Below, piece by piece: positions 46,567 through 57,507 of a stretch of DNA of 64,000 nt. The notes under the pieces are model-generated. The model worked only from the letters and a program-made list of their open reading frames with translations, had not been told where the DNA came from and did not search any database. Both the position numbers and the translations under genes were made by a program. Positions within the stretch are counted from its first letter, which is position 1, and the number at the start of each line of letters is the position of its first letter. This DNA comes from Phialocephala subalpina (taxonomy: Eukaryota; Ascomycota; Leotiomycetes; Helotiales; Mollisiaceae). Location: the NCBI GenBank assembly GCA_900073065.1, contig FJOG01000002.1, positions 3,567,926-3,631,925 of the forward strand, given 5' to 3'.

Positions 46567-47400
46567 TGTCTCGGCCTAGCTCAAAGAAAATATCATGATA
46601 TGCTCGCATTCTCTAGTAAATCAGAGACTGGGTTTGATCATCTGAGGGAGCTTGCTATCGCATGATAGATACCTCACAAGTGGCTGCACTCCCACCACCG
46701 TGGCTCTTTCTCTGGCCCTGTTCTCCTGTCACAAATTCCAGCTCACTTTCTCCAATCTCCACGTTTCCTCTCCACCGTTTCCTCTCCACCGTTTCCTCTC
46801 CACCTCTTTCCTATATCACGCCTTGCTCCCATTGTTCCGATCAACTCAAAAACTCTCAATCATCCACGCCATCTACAACCAGAAGACAACAAAGATCATG
46901 ACAAGACCTGCAAGGATAGGGAGTGCGATGTCGGTGAAAGAGAAGAGCCATTGAACATAGACTGCTGTCATCATGGCAAAATTGGCGACGCAAAGACACT
47001 GGACTGGGGTCGAAAACCACATTGCTGACTTGATTGAAGTGGGTGGCTGTGAAATGATTGCTTGTTGTGGCGAAAATAGATATATTGTTGCGGTTTGCGG
47101 GAGTTACTTGGCGCGAATTATATGCCACGTACTTGATGGAGACCACTCTCAGATATGTTATTGCTTTCACTTGAGTTCTGAAGCATCTTGAAGAGTTTTT
47201 GAGACTTCGTAGTTCTCGTGGTGTCTCTCAAGCCACATCACTTCAGACTGTGTCTCGCCTGAGCTCAAAGAAAAAAAGATGATATGCTTGTACTGTAAAT
47301 TCTCGTGAATCACAATGGGTTCTGCTCGTTCCATCACGCAATAGATGATTCACACAATGCACCCCACCCCGGTGGCGGGCTCTTTCCCTCAAGGGTTCAG
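46567..47400. repeat. Diverged tandem duplication, about 680 bp period
   Basis: Copy A from 46567 and copy B from 47251 begin with TGTCTCGGCCTAGCTCAAAG and TGTCTCGCCTGAGCTCAAAG and share GATATGCT. Then ATCGCATGATAGAT.CCTCACA (46658) matches ATCACGCAATAGATGATTCACA (47332), and both continue to CACC.C.GTGGC...CTCTTTC. The offset of 674-684 bp shows small indels. Copy A contains array member 7; copy B retains only a hydrophobic frame lacking a good start. Confidence 0.6.
46873..46974 (-). CDS. Very small membrane peptide, array member 7
   Basis: 33 codons, two consecutive ATGs at 46974 and 46971. One hydrophobic segment (about residues 16-33) ends the protein, preceded by WLFSF. It lies inside a duplicated interval (copies near 46567 and 47251), and the second copy has no equally good ORF. 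This is the weakest member of the array and may be chance or a truncated copy. Confidence 0.3.
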   Translation of the reverse strand: MMTAVYVQWLFSFTDIALPILAGLVMIFVVFWL

Positions 47401-48058
47401 GCCACTTGTCCCGATCCCACCCCAGAAAGCCAGAACGCTCTCCAATACACCTCTCCCAATTTGCTGGTACCTTCTCGAACTAAGAGCCACAAATCTGGCC
47501 AAAAGTGAATACAGTAATACATTGCAATAGAAAGCAAAAGAACCTCTCCAAAAATAGCAGTTCAGCCTTGCTTTGCCACTCACGTGCTGTTCAGCCTCGA
47601 TGACCCTTGCTCGCTGCATCATCTTGCTAGCAAGCCAGATCTATGCAACATGTGAAATAAAGGAGAATTGCGGCAATAAACTTGAGATGACTGATGTCCC
47701 TTTATGCATTGAACTCTGATACTTGACACGTTTTAATTAGATATGTGGCCTCTAATTCGTGGAAGTGAATCTTCTCCTATTCTTCGGACGATGATTTTAG
47801 GTTGACCCTGGGGTGAGGCGAAAGGACAGCTTGCAATTCTCGCTAAGCCGCAATCGATTAGGGGTGGGTCATCCTTACCCAATCACAGCCTTGTGCGATT
47901 TAAAGCTTTAGGTGTTCACTTCGATTTGGCTGCGATAAAGACTCCACGAAATCTTTTGGTCGGAGCGATTCTTCTTCCTTCGACATATCCACCACGACCA
48001 CAACCACTTCTTTCCCTCTCCCCCAACACCAAGAAGATCATAATAAACATTGATCATC
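47401..48058. other. Second half of duplicated unit and BiP promoter
   Basis: No supported gene. The left part continues the duplicated unit; the part from about 47750 is the promoter and leader of the BiP gene. I did not find a convincing unfolded-protein-response element or perfect heat-shock element. Confidence 0.5.
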
Positions 48059-48722
48059 ATGGCGCGAGGAAATAGATCCCAGTTTGTCTGGGGCTTGTCA
48101 GCTCTTTTCTACCTTTGTCTCTTATTCTCTCCCCTCGCCCTACTCTCCACAGCACACGCACAATCCGACCAGGACCCATTACAAGAGAACTATGGCACTG
48201 GTAAGTCGACTGTCGATCTGCAAAGCTGAAAGACGCATACTAACAGCTCTGCGACAGTCATCGGTATCGATCTCGGCACCACCTACTCGTGTGTGGGTGT
48301 GATGCAAAAGGGCAAAGTCGAAATCTTAACAAACGACCAAGGACACAGAATTACACCTTCATACGTGGCTTTCACCGACGAGGAGCGATTAGTAGGAGAC
48401 GCAGCAAAGAACCAAGCTGCCGCAAACCCCAAGCGAACCATCTTTGACATCAAGTAAGTGGCGCTTCTGGCAAAGGTGGCATCTTTGAAAGTGAAGCTAA
48501 CAGGTACCTGCAGGCGAATGATCGGTCGCAAGTTCTCGGATAAGGATGTTCAAGGTGACATGAAGCACTTCCCCTTCGATGTCGTCGAGAAGGATGGCAA
48601 GCCCTCAGTCAAGGTTGAGGTCAGTGGCTCCATGAAGACCTTCACCCCTGAGGAGATCTCGGCCATGATTCTTGGAAAGATGAAGGATGTTGCCGAGTCC
48701 TACCTCGGAAACAAGGTCACCC

Positions 48723-48753
<31 letters not shown>

Positions 48754-50245
48754 TGACAACCAGAGACAAGCTACCAAGGACGCCGGTATCATTGCCGGTT
48801 TGAACGTCCTCCGTATCGTCAACGAGCCCACCGCCGCAGCTATCGCATACGGCTTGGACAAGACCGATGGCGAACGCCAAATCATTGTTTATGATCTCGG
48901 AGGAGGAACCTTCGATGTTTCTCTCCTCTCAATTGACCGTGGTGTTTTCGAGGTTCTTTCTACCGCTGGTGACACCCACTTGGGAGGTGAGGATTTCGAT
49001 CAGCGAGTCATCAACTACTTCGCCAAGAAGTACAACAAGGACAACAATGTCGACATCACCAAGGACCTCAAGACCATGGGTAAGCTGAAGCGTGAGGCTG
49101 AGAAGGCCAAGCGAACTCTCTCTTCCCAGAAGACTACCCGTATCGAAATCGAAGCTTTCCACAACGGCAACGATTTCTCCGAGACCCTCACCCGAGCCAA
49201 GTTCGAGGAATTGAACATGGATCTCTTCAAGAAGACTCTCAAGCCTGTTGAGCAGGTCTTGAAGGATGCAAAGGTCAAGAAGGGTGAGGTCGACGACATT
49301 GTCTTGGTCGGTGGTTCTACCCGTATCCCCAAGGTTGTTGAACTCATTGAGGAGTACTTCGGAGGCAAGAAGGCCAGCAAGGGTATCAACCCTGACGAGG
49401 CTGTTGCTTTCGGTGCCGCTGTTCAAGGTGGTGTCTTGTCTGGTGAGGAGGGTACCGAGGAGCTCGTTCTCATGGACGTCAACCCATTGACTCTCGGTAT
49501 CGAGACCACCGGAGGTGTCATGACCAAGCTCATTCCCCGTAACACTGTCATCCCCACTCGCAAGTCCCAGATCTTCTCCACCGCCGCCGATAACCAGCCA
49601 GTAGTCTTGATCCAAGTCTTCGAGGGTGAACGAACCATGACCAAGGACAACAACCAACTTGGAAAGTTCGAGCTTACCGGTATCCCGCCTGCACCCCGCG
49701 GTGTTCCTCAAATCGAAGTCTCTTTCGAGCTTGACGCCAACGGAATTCTCAAGGTTTCTGCCCATGACAAGGGAACCGGCAAGTCCGAGTCCATCACCAT
49801 CACCAACGACAAGGGCCGTCTTACTCAAGAGGAAATTGACCGCATGGTTCAAGAAGCTGAGAAGTACGCCGATGAGGACAAGGCTACCAAGGAGCGCATC
49901 GAGGCCCGAAACGGTCTTGAGAACTATGCCTTCAGCTTGAAGAACCAGGTCAACGATGAGGAGGGTCTTGGTGGCAAGATCGACGAAGATGACAAGGAGA
50001 CTGTGAGTTCTCTTCCCTATCTTACCTTGTGAGGACCAAAAGCTAATATGACACAGATCTTGGAGGCAGTCAAAGAGACCACCGAGTGGCTCGAGGCCAA
50101 CGCCTCCGAAGCCAGCGCAGAAGACTTCGAGGAGCAAAAGGAGAAGCTGTCGAACGTCGCCTATCCCATCACCAGCAAATTGTATGCAGGTGCCGGAGGA
50201 CCAGGTGCGGATGACGACGAGCCAGGACCACACGACGAGTTGTAG
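48059..50245 (+). CDS. KAR2: ER Hsp70 chaperone BiP/Kar2
   Basis: Four exons (48059-48200, 48258-48453, 48514-50002, 50057-50245) give 671 residues, the usual length. A signal peptide occupies about residues 1-34 (hydrophobic [17 protein letters not shown]). The ATPase domain has [29 protein letters not shown] and [11 protein letters not shown]. The substrate-binding domain and lid follow, and the C-terminus is HDEL, the ER retrieval signal. It folds secretory proteins, aids Sec61 import and signals in the unfolded-protein response. Codon use is strongly biased to C-ending codons, as expected for an abundant protein. The long minus-strand frame opposite it is the usual Hsp70 antisense artefact. 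Confidence 0.98.
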
Positions 50246-52244
50246 ATGGGTGGTTAGATCGATGCGAATCAATATAAAATAAAGGAAATTGGGTGAATGA
50301 TGGGATGTTACCTGATGCATCAGATAATTTCTGCTTGCGGTTTCGTTTTTTGCGTTGCGTGCTTTGCGGTTCATTGATGGGTTTGGTGCGATACCTTGGC
50401 CTCGGTGTAAAATAAAAGCATAAAGGAGTGCCAATGCATACCCGGTTTCGATAGACCTGAATACTTGTTCCCCTTGGCGTTTGCGTGACTTGGTGATACG
50501 GAGTGTGACTTGTGCACAGGGCAGGTGGGACAATGAGGGGCAAGTGCCTCGTGGGAGATTTGACCACGTGTCTCCTCATTTACGAGCTGCTTTCGCTGTT
50601 GCAAATGTTGTGCTTGCCTTGAGTTCTGTCTATCGACTTTAGAACTTCACTTCTCCTGAATTATCAAGAAGCCTACGAGTACTGAACAACATCAATCTTG
50701 AAATAAAGCCAGAGGGGTCTCACGGATCACGGATCACTTGCCACATGTCACTTTCCCTCACGACTATTTAATCTCTTCCTCCTCCACTATCTGAGGAACA
50801 AACTCCTAATCAAAGATCACACAATATAAGGAGAGTCTGCCACTGTGTTTGATTTACTTTGCCATTTCGTGGTCTTGCTGCTTTCATTTTTGATCTGCGA
50901 GCAGATTTGGATTCTGAGGTGACATGGGATCTTGAGGCGCGGGTACGGGTGCAGATGCAAGGAGAGGGGAATGGTCGATAGTGAGAGATTTGTTGACAAC
51001 GAGTATATCGTTGACAGCGAAAATAGTTTCAATTTGAGCTGAAACTAATTTCAGTAGGAGGAGAGGGTTACGGAGTGTAGTGTCTCTCCTTCCACGTCTT
51101 CCTCCTCTCCATCTTGTTCATCGCTCTAGAGGATTTGGAATCCTCGCTCGCATGCCATCTTTTCCTCCCAGTCTTCGGCTCGATCGGTATCACCATTCTT
51201 GGTTGCCCCGATGGAGGGGAAGGAGGGACATTTTTACCTAGTTTCTTGGAATTCTGTTCGAGTTTGGAGCTCGAGGTCGATCACGTGCTGTATATTCTTC
51301 CTTGAATTTCAATTCTACCTCATCTTGGACTCGCTTCTCACTTGACCTCCTTATATCCGAGCCTTTCAAGCGCTTAAACATTTATCAAACTTCTTTAGGC
51401 AAGAGCAAAAGAGTAACCAAGTCTCGGAACGCCTTTCCGTTCATTGCTTCAAAGCAGTGCTTTTCCGGCGTACAAACATTCAACAAACCTCTTTAAGAAA
51501 GTGCATTCCGTTCTCGGACCACATTTTTGTTTACTTGCTGACGAATAAGTTCTTCTGGCCTGCGAACAATCAGTTAGTGTTCTCTGAGAAGGTGTAAATA
51601 TTCACCCGCCTCCGCCCCGCCCCACCCAAATCTCGGACCTCCCCTCGTCTTAGAACTATATATTTCTGTCCGGGCTCCTTTAGATATTGAAGGAGAAAGC
51701 AGTAATGATGCTTCGGACTCGGCTTTGGTGGTCGTGCTCAGTGGCCGGATCTTGACTCGAGACCAGGTTCGAGGCCGCGATTGTAGGGTGGTTGAGAGGC
51801 TGAGAAGAGGAGGAGAGGGGATGACGGCAATTGGGTTGTTGACGGCGAAAAGTTTTGCTACGAGTTTGGATGGGGTAGTAAAGCTGAAATTGACTTGCCT
51901 GTTCATGTGCGAAAATCTTCCACCCTGTCCTCGAGTGGGTTCCTGAGCGCAGCTTCCCAACGTCGTTTATCTTCCATTTCCACTTCCTCAGCTTCACCAG
52001 GTTGCGCAGTCGCATTTCTGCTCTCCTTCCCGGTGACCAATGATAATTTACCTATAATTCGGTTCTGCCATGCGGAATCTGTTAATGAGCAATTTGTAGT
52101 CACGTGAATAGAGGGTCAGACCATGGTGTTGCCATATGGGTCGATAAGCATGTTCGTGGGCCGCAGATCCCGCCGTCACAAAACATGTGAGCCCTTTTGT
52201 CTGTCTACAACAACTCTTACAAAAATATCTCCAAATCCTCAAAC
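50246..52244. other. 2 kb gene-free interval with an imperfect direct repeat
   Basis: I see no supported gene. Near 51376 and 51473 the words AAACATT(T)ATCAAACTTCTTTAGG and AAACATTCAACAAACCTCTTTAAG recur with a period of about 97 bp, each followed by a TCTCGGA word. A small foldback (TAGTTTCA...TGAAACTA) lies near 51025. Other open frames are short and composition-driven. The last few hundred bases are the promoter of the SDR gene. Confidence 0.5.
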
Positions 52245-53150
52245 ATGACCACCCCTTACATTCCCTACCGCCTCGATGGCAAAGTAGCCCTTGTGACTGG
52301 CTCAGGCCGCGGTATTGGTGCAGCTATGGCTGACGAGCTGGGTCGCCTGGGCGCCAAAGTCGTCGTCAACTACGCAAACTCGGTCACGTCGGCTCACACA
52401 GTCGTCGCCGAGGTCAAGGGACTCGGGTCTGATGCGGTTGCTTTCAAGGCCGACGTTCGGCAGGTCCCCCAGATCGTCAAACTGATGGACGACGCAGTCG
52501 CTCACTTTGGTGGGCTGGACATCGTGTGTAGCAACTCCGGGGTTCTCAGCTTCGGGCATTTTGGGGATGTGACTGAGGCACGTCTACTCATTCTTATTCT
52601 TCCATTTGGCGGGCCTCTGACGGCCATTCATCAAGTATAGGAAGAATTCGACCGTGTCTTCAGCCTCAATACGAGGGGGCAATTCTTCGTGGCGAGGGAG
52701 GCTTACCGTCACCTTAATGATGGCGGACGTATCATCCTGATGTCGTCTAATACAGCGAAAGACTTAACTGTACCCGAGCACTCAGTGTATGCGGGTTCTA
52801 AGGGCGCTATTGACTCGTTCGTGCGCGTCTTCTCTAAGGACTGTGGCCATAAAAAGATTACTGTCAACGCCGTAGCTCCTGGAGGCACCGTCACCGATAT
52901 GTTCCAAGATGTATCACAGCATTATATCCCAGGCGGCGAGAAGTACACAGCCGAAGAGCGGCAAGCGGTGAGGTCCTAGTATTTCGAGAGTAAGGTCGAT
53001 ACTGACACTGAATAGATGGCGGCACATGCATCTCCGTTGACCCGAAATGGGGTCCCAATTGATATCGCGCGCGTTGTTTGCTTCTTGGCCAGTAATGAGG
53101 CCGAATGGGTTAATGGGAAAATCTTAACCCTTGATGGTGGAGCTGCATAA
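52245..53150 (+). CDS. Short-chain dehydrogenase, THN/versicolorin-reductase-like
   Basis: Three exons (52245-52577, 52641-52967, 53016-53150) give 264 residues. The cofactor motif [11 protein letters not shown], the catalytic-region serine (LMSSNTAKD) and YAGSK are all present, as are [11 protein letters not shown] and [12 protein letters not shown], which are typical of tetrahydroxynaphthalene/versicolorin reductases. These NADPH enzymes reduce polyhydroxylated aromatic polyketides, for instance in DHN-melanin. The first intron reads best as GC-AG (GAG|GCACGT ... TAG|GAAGAA), because that restores DVTEEEFDRVF; a GT donor at 52569 is in phase but would delete three residues. No melanin PKS is nearby, so the substrate is uncertain. 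Confidence 0.88.
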
Positions 53151-53545
53151 AATGCTTACTCAATTTAATGGGTAAATGTAATGCGTTACGGTACAGTGTT
53201 CTCGTCTCATTCTGCTGAAAATGTGATGGTATGAGCAGCAGTTTTCAGTAGAATAGTTCACAAATTTAAATCCTGAATTGTCATTGTCGTTCCCCGAGCT
53301 GGACATTTTTGGACCGTGCGCTAAAATTTACTTCCGACACTTGCAGTTTACACAAGCTCACGATGAGTGAATGTTTAGAAGTTCAGAAAAAAGCAAGAAA
53401 GTACCATTTTCATTGCATCTGTTAGGTATTACGTGCCAAATAAATGTGCAATTGTGTTTCAATCTGCACCAGAAATTGCCCTACTTCTATCTCTCGCTTT
53501 CCCCTTTTCACACTCTCCGCATGTCCCGGCCTTCACCCCAACATT
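53151..53545. other. Convergent intergenic region
   Basis: About 400 bp between the convergent SDR and NmrA-like genes; no gene or repeat is seen. Confidence 0.6.
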
Positions 53546-54472
53546 CTACTTCGAATTTTGTTTGTCCTTCTCTCCCTTGAAGTACTCCTCCAGAGTAGTT
53601 GGCTTCTTGAATTGTTCCAACACAGTAAAGTCCGGTATCTCCCATCCTCTTTTGCTAGCAACCACTGCTGCAGCCTTCGCCATAATCTCGACAGCATTAG
53701 CGCCGCCTCCCTCTTTCCTCAACCTCGCCAAATCTGCTTCGAGATCCCCCACACTACCCTCATGCGCAACCTCAACTTTTGTCCCAAAGACTTTCTCATA
53801 CACATCCGCAAGTTCCCGAATCGTAGTGTCTCCGGAGCGAATCTTGAAAAAGCCTCCCTTCCCAGCCTGAACACCCTCCCCATACATCAAAATATCAATT
53901 GTCCACTCCGCAGCATCCTCTTGCGTACTCCACGGCCATACACTCCTCACATCTCCATCTCCCCAATATTTCATCGTTACCTTCTCTCCATTCTTCTCAA
54001 ATCCTCCAGGCCCATAAGGCGTAAGCAACAAATCCGCAAATATCCCACTCAAAATATAAACAGGATTAATAGGACTAGTCCTCTCCACCTGCGTCTGAAA
54101 CGCAATATGATTATCATAATGCTCGAAATCGCCAAAACGGATGTTGGTCCAATCCCGGCTCCAAGAAGAAGCGATGAAGATCTTGATGCCGGCTCGTTCA
54201 GCGGCGCGGAGGAGGAGATGTCCGTCGAGATCGAGGATTGGGATGGGGGCGTAGGCGCAGATTATTGCGTCGACGCCGGTGACGGCTTTATCGAGGGCGG
54301 GAATGTCGTAGTAAGAAGTGCTTTTGGTAAAGGATTCGAGTCTCCAAGATAGTTCTGGAGAAAGGGCGTCGGGACTACGGCCGAGACCTCGAACTGAAAG
54401 TCCTCTTGATAGAGCGACCCTCGCGAGGCGTTGGCCGAGGCTTCCTGTGATTCCAGCAATGAGGACGAGCAT
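53546..54472 (-). CDS. NmrA-like / isoflavone-reductase-like NAD(P)-binding protein
   Basis: Single exon of 308 residues. The N-terminal dinucleotide motif GITGSLGQRLA sits in a first beta-alpha-beta unit. A second strand ends in RGLGRSPDAL, typical of NADPH-preferring members, and VDAIICAYAP follows. The sequence FIASSWSRDWTNIRFGDFEHYDNH resembles the region where NmrA-like and phenylcoumaran/isoflavone reductase families keep a Lys or lose it. No YxxxK of classical SDRs is evident, so it may be an atypical oxidoreductase or a redox-sensing regulator. Convergent with the SDR gene; no shared promoter. Confidence 0.82.
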   Translation of the reverse strand: MLVLIAGITGSLGQRLARVALSRGLSVRGLGRSPDALSPELSWRLESFTKSTSYYDIPALDKAVTGVDAIICAYAPIPILDLDGHLLLRAAERAGIKIFIASSWSRDWTNIRFGDFEHYDNHIAFQTQVERTSPINPVYILSGIFADLLLTPYGPGGFEKNGEKVTMKYWGDGDVRSVWPWSTQEDAAEWTIDILMYGEGVQAGKGGFFKIRSGDTTIRELADVYEKVFGTKVEVAHEGSVGDLEADLARLRKEGGGANAVEIMAKAAAVVASKRGWEIPDFTVLEQFKKPTTLEEYFKGEKDKQNSK

Positions 54473-56291
54473 GGTGAAGTAATGATATTTCTGGGAATGC
54501 TGTGTGAAGTTGTAATGATGCGAGATGGGGTTGAGATATTGAGCATTTTGAGATGCGGGCGCTGCTCATCTTAAATATGGTTTTCTGAACTGAATCTCCT
54601 CCATCTACTGCCAAATATGTCCATTCAAGCATCATGTTGGGGAGAAATACTGACAAAGATCTTCCTCGACCGCGCTGTCACCGCGCTCGCCATTGCCGCT
54701 CCCGTTCGCGATGGTGTTTCAATCGACATCATCGATTCCTTCTTTACATTCCGTTCCCTATTTAATGCGCAGATATACTCTTCATGACAAAGCTTAGTCA
54801 AGGCGCATGAGATTGCTGTGCACCGTCGTCCAATGGCTCAAATTTTTGCCAATTCGGAACTCGGGGTTCCTTGCACAACGATTCGAAGCGAGTCTCCCCT
54901 CTACACTGATGACTGTACGAAACGAACGCAGGAATTGAGAGAACAGTTCACGCTTTGCCAATTTCCTAAGCTTTCAGTTTGTAAATGAGTTCAAATTTAC
55001 AGTGAGTGTTCTCATCTCCCCGTTGTTGGCCTTAAGCGAAACTTTGAGACTTTGCCAGCGGTTTGAATCTCCCAGCTTTGCATGGAGTCTCTCAAGTTGA
55101 GCAGAGTTATGGCGAGTATTTCGAGTAAACATGTTACAGGCGGAAGAGGAAAGGGACTTTGAAAGTCCATGCGAGGCTGGGAGATTGAACGTTGAATTTT
55201 GTCAAAATTCTACCCCAACACTAACGCAATACCTACCACTCACAACGAGTAAAAGGATTCAATATTGCTAGACGTCTCTTATGCAAAACAGGTTTACAAT
55301 CTAGCTGCTAACAATTTTCTCAACTTTTGAAATGACAATCTCGCAAGAGGGTTGGTTGTCTTTGGTGGGAGTCCCACCAACTCGAAAAGTACAAACATCG
55401 AACAGCAAATCCTTAACTTATGAACTTCTCCGTATAGAAAACAGGGCTTTAATTATGCATGGAACATCACTGCAAGCTATGAACACTCATTCTGTTACTG
55501 CACTGTGATAGTTATGTGTCTGACATTGCGAATTAGTGAAGTGCAGATGCCCTCAAGACGAGGATTGATTGAAGATCCAAGGATACAACTTCAAAAATTC
55601 TCGATTTGAAAATGTTGGGGCCAAGAAGAGTACTCGCATCTGATCCAGAGCCTCAACGTCTTTGTTTCCGATGATGCTGGATGCGACCAAGCGAGAATAA
55701 AGGGGGTGTACTCAACTGCCTATTTCTTTGTGCATTTCGTTACACGTCCCTCGCACTTCTTCTCAATCTCCGCAGTATTGCATCTCTAAATTTATTGCAT
55801 GAGTACCTTGCTGATTTGAGATACTGGAAGGTCAGCTTAAGTGACCGCTTTAAGAAATATTCACTTTTTCTTACCATTGTGCAAGCGAGCCCCTCAAAAA
55901 TTGCTCGCTTATTTCCCAAGCAACTTTTGCTTCCTATTGTCTCATGAGCAACATTGCGTGAGATCAAGCATCCCATTGTGTTCCAATCCCACAGTAAGCG
56001 TCAAATTTTTCTTTATTTGAACCGCGACGAAAATTTCTTTCTTCCTCCTTGACAACAACGAATTCCTCCAAAATCTTCTCTTCTTAACAGCAACATTTCG
56101 ATTCAAAGCAAACGTACTTCAATCCCAGTCCCAAGAGACGAAGGCACAAACACTCACACCCACAACTACACCTTGAGAAAGTCGGTTCTCTCGAGTCAAA
56201 GGTCTCGCTCGCAGACTCCAACCCAGTTCGAAGACCGCGAAAGACAAACACACCAACAAAGCAACGCACATCGACCCACCAACCTTCCACC
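54473..56291. other. 1.8 kb without a supported gene
   Basis: Open frames here are short and lack domains. The frame at 55681-55947 has a hydrophobic stretch but no convincing start context or homology I recognise. The last 250 bp are C/A-rich and look like the leader of the protease gene at 56292. Confidence 0.5.
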
Positions 56292-57137
56292 ATGGTGAAT
56301 ACCGACCACACCCGCTTCGATTTCTCCGGCATCCTCCCCATCGAACCCATTGACATAAAAACTACCCACGACTCCAGCGGCTGGCTAACTGACACCACAA
56401 TCCGCCAAATCCTTATCCACTACGGCAACCACTCCGCCTCCTCCCGAATCGCCATCGTCGATCCAACATGGCTAGCAACCTACGAGCGCGATTTCGGCGA
56501 CGCTGATTCCATCGCCCCAGTCCCCTCTTTCCTCATCGAACGAACATTAGGCGGCAATCGTCCCGTCGGACTCGCAATGCCGTTCAATGAAGGAAACGGA
56601 CATTGGACCAGCATTTATGTGAATCTTGAAGCGAGGGGAGCGGTGTATTTCGATTCTTATCCAGGAAATACGACAAGGGCGGAGATAGTTATGCAGAGGT
56701 TTTTTGCGGAGTATGAGTTGTTCTTTCAGGGACAGTTGGGGGCACCGTTCACGTTCCATGTCGATACTATGTGTGCTCGCCAGAGTGATGTATCCAGTTG
56801 CGGGATCTATACTTGCCGAAATATCCTCGACTTGCTGGATCATCGCCGCCCGGAATTCGCAGTTTTGACCGATGTTCAACTAAAGTCTTTCCGACAGAAT
56901 GCGACGGCGTTGTTAGAGGCTAAGATGGGTGGTCGCCATGTTCCGGTTCTGACGAGACAGCAGGAGAGCAGATGGGGTGGTCCGAAGAGCCCGGTTAATT
57001 TCGGTGCTTGGCCGTGTAATATGTATGACGGGAACACGGACTTTGGGAAGACGGATGACTCTTGTGGACAGGAGGCGAACAAGTCGTGGAATCCTTTCGA
57101 TAACTTCTTCACAAGCGGATCATATGGATTCGTTTGA
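56292..57137 (+). CDS. C48 (Ulp1-like) cysteine protease
   Basis: Single exon of 281 residues. The catalytic set of the Ulp1/C48 fold is present in the right order: His104 (GNGHWTSIYV), Asp121 (VYFDSYPG), Gln164 (CARQSDVSSC) and nucleophile Cys170 (SSCGIY). Such enzymes cleave SUMO or other ubiquitin-like proteins. The protein is short, lacks a long regulatory N-terminus, and resembles the many solitary C48 genes found in accessory fungal DNA and in some transposons, so a desumoylating function is not certain. No signal peptide. Confidence 0.85.
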   Translation: MVNTDHTRFDFSGILPIEPIDIKTTHDSSGWLTDTTIRQILIHYGNHSASSRIAIVDPTWLATYERDFGDADSIAPVPSFLIERTLGGNRPVGLAMPFNEGNGHWTSIYVNLEARGAVYFDSYPGNTTRAEIVMQRFFAEYELFFQGQLGAPFTFHVDTMCARQSDVSSCGIYTCRNILDLLDHRRPEFAVLTDVQLKSFRQNATALLEAKMGGRHVPVLTRQQESRWGGPKSPVNFGAWPCNMYDGNTDFGKTDDSCGQEANKSWNPFDNFFTSGSYGFV

Positions 57138-57507
57138 GGAGCGGCAGAGCGGCGGATGAAAGTCAGGACCTGTAGAAATGATTGGGCAAGACCCACTGGG
57201 CGGGATTTTGTGTGAAGATTTTGAGGAGCTGTGGTAAGTCTTCGATTGCGCCTTTTCCGATGGTACATTTATGATGGCTCAGCAAGTGAGTGAGGAATTG
57301 CAGATGAAAGCAGGACTTGTAAATTAGAAATTATGATTGCAGACGGCATGGCCATACCTCGAGCTATGGACATGAAGGCTTGATTGCTATACCAGCGAGT
57401 AAGCTCTCCAAGAAAGGAATTTTGATTTTAGCCGATAGCCAAAACAGCACCTCGGATCACAAGAATAACCAAGTCACGATTTCTAGCTCGCAATCCTCGT
57501 CTGAAGA
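57138..57507. other. Intergenic, no gene seen
   Basis: About 370 bp between the C48 protease and the recognisable part of the pectin methylesterase pseudogene. The missing 5' part of the pseudogene may have been here, but I cannot read it. Confidence 0.5.

Noticed and set aside
48929..50533. 534-codon open frame on the minus strand opposite BiP
   Set aside because: Long antisense frames opposite Hsp70 are a known artefact of its codon bias; the plus strand is the clear gene.
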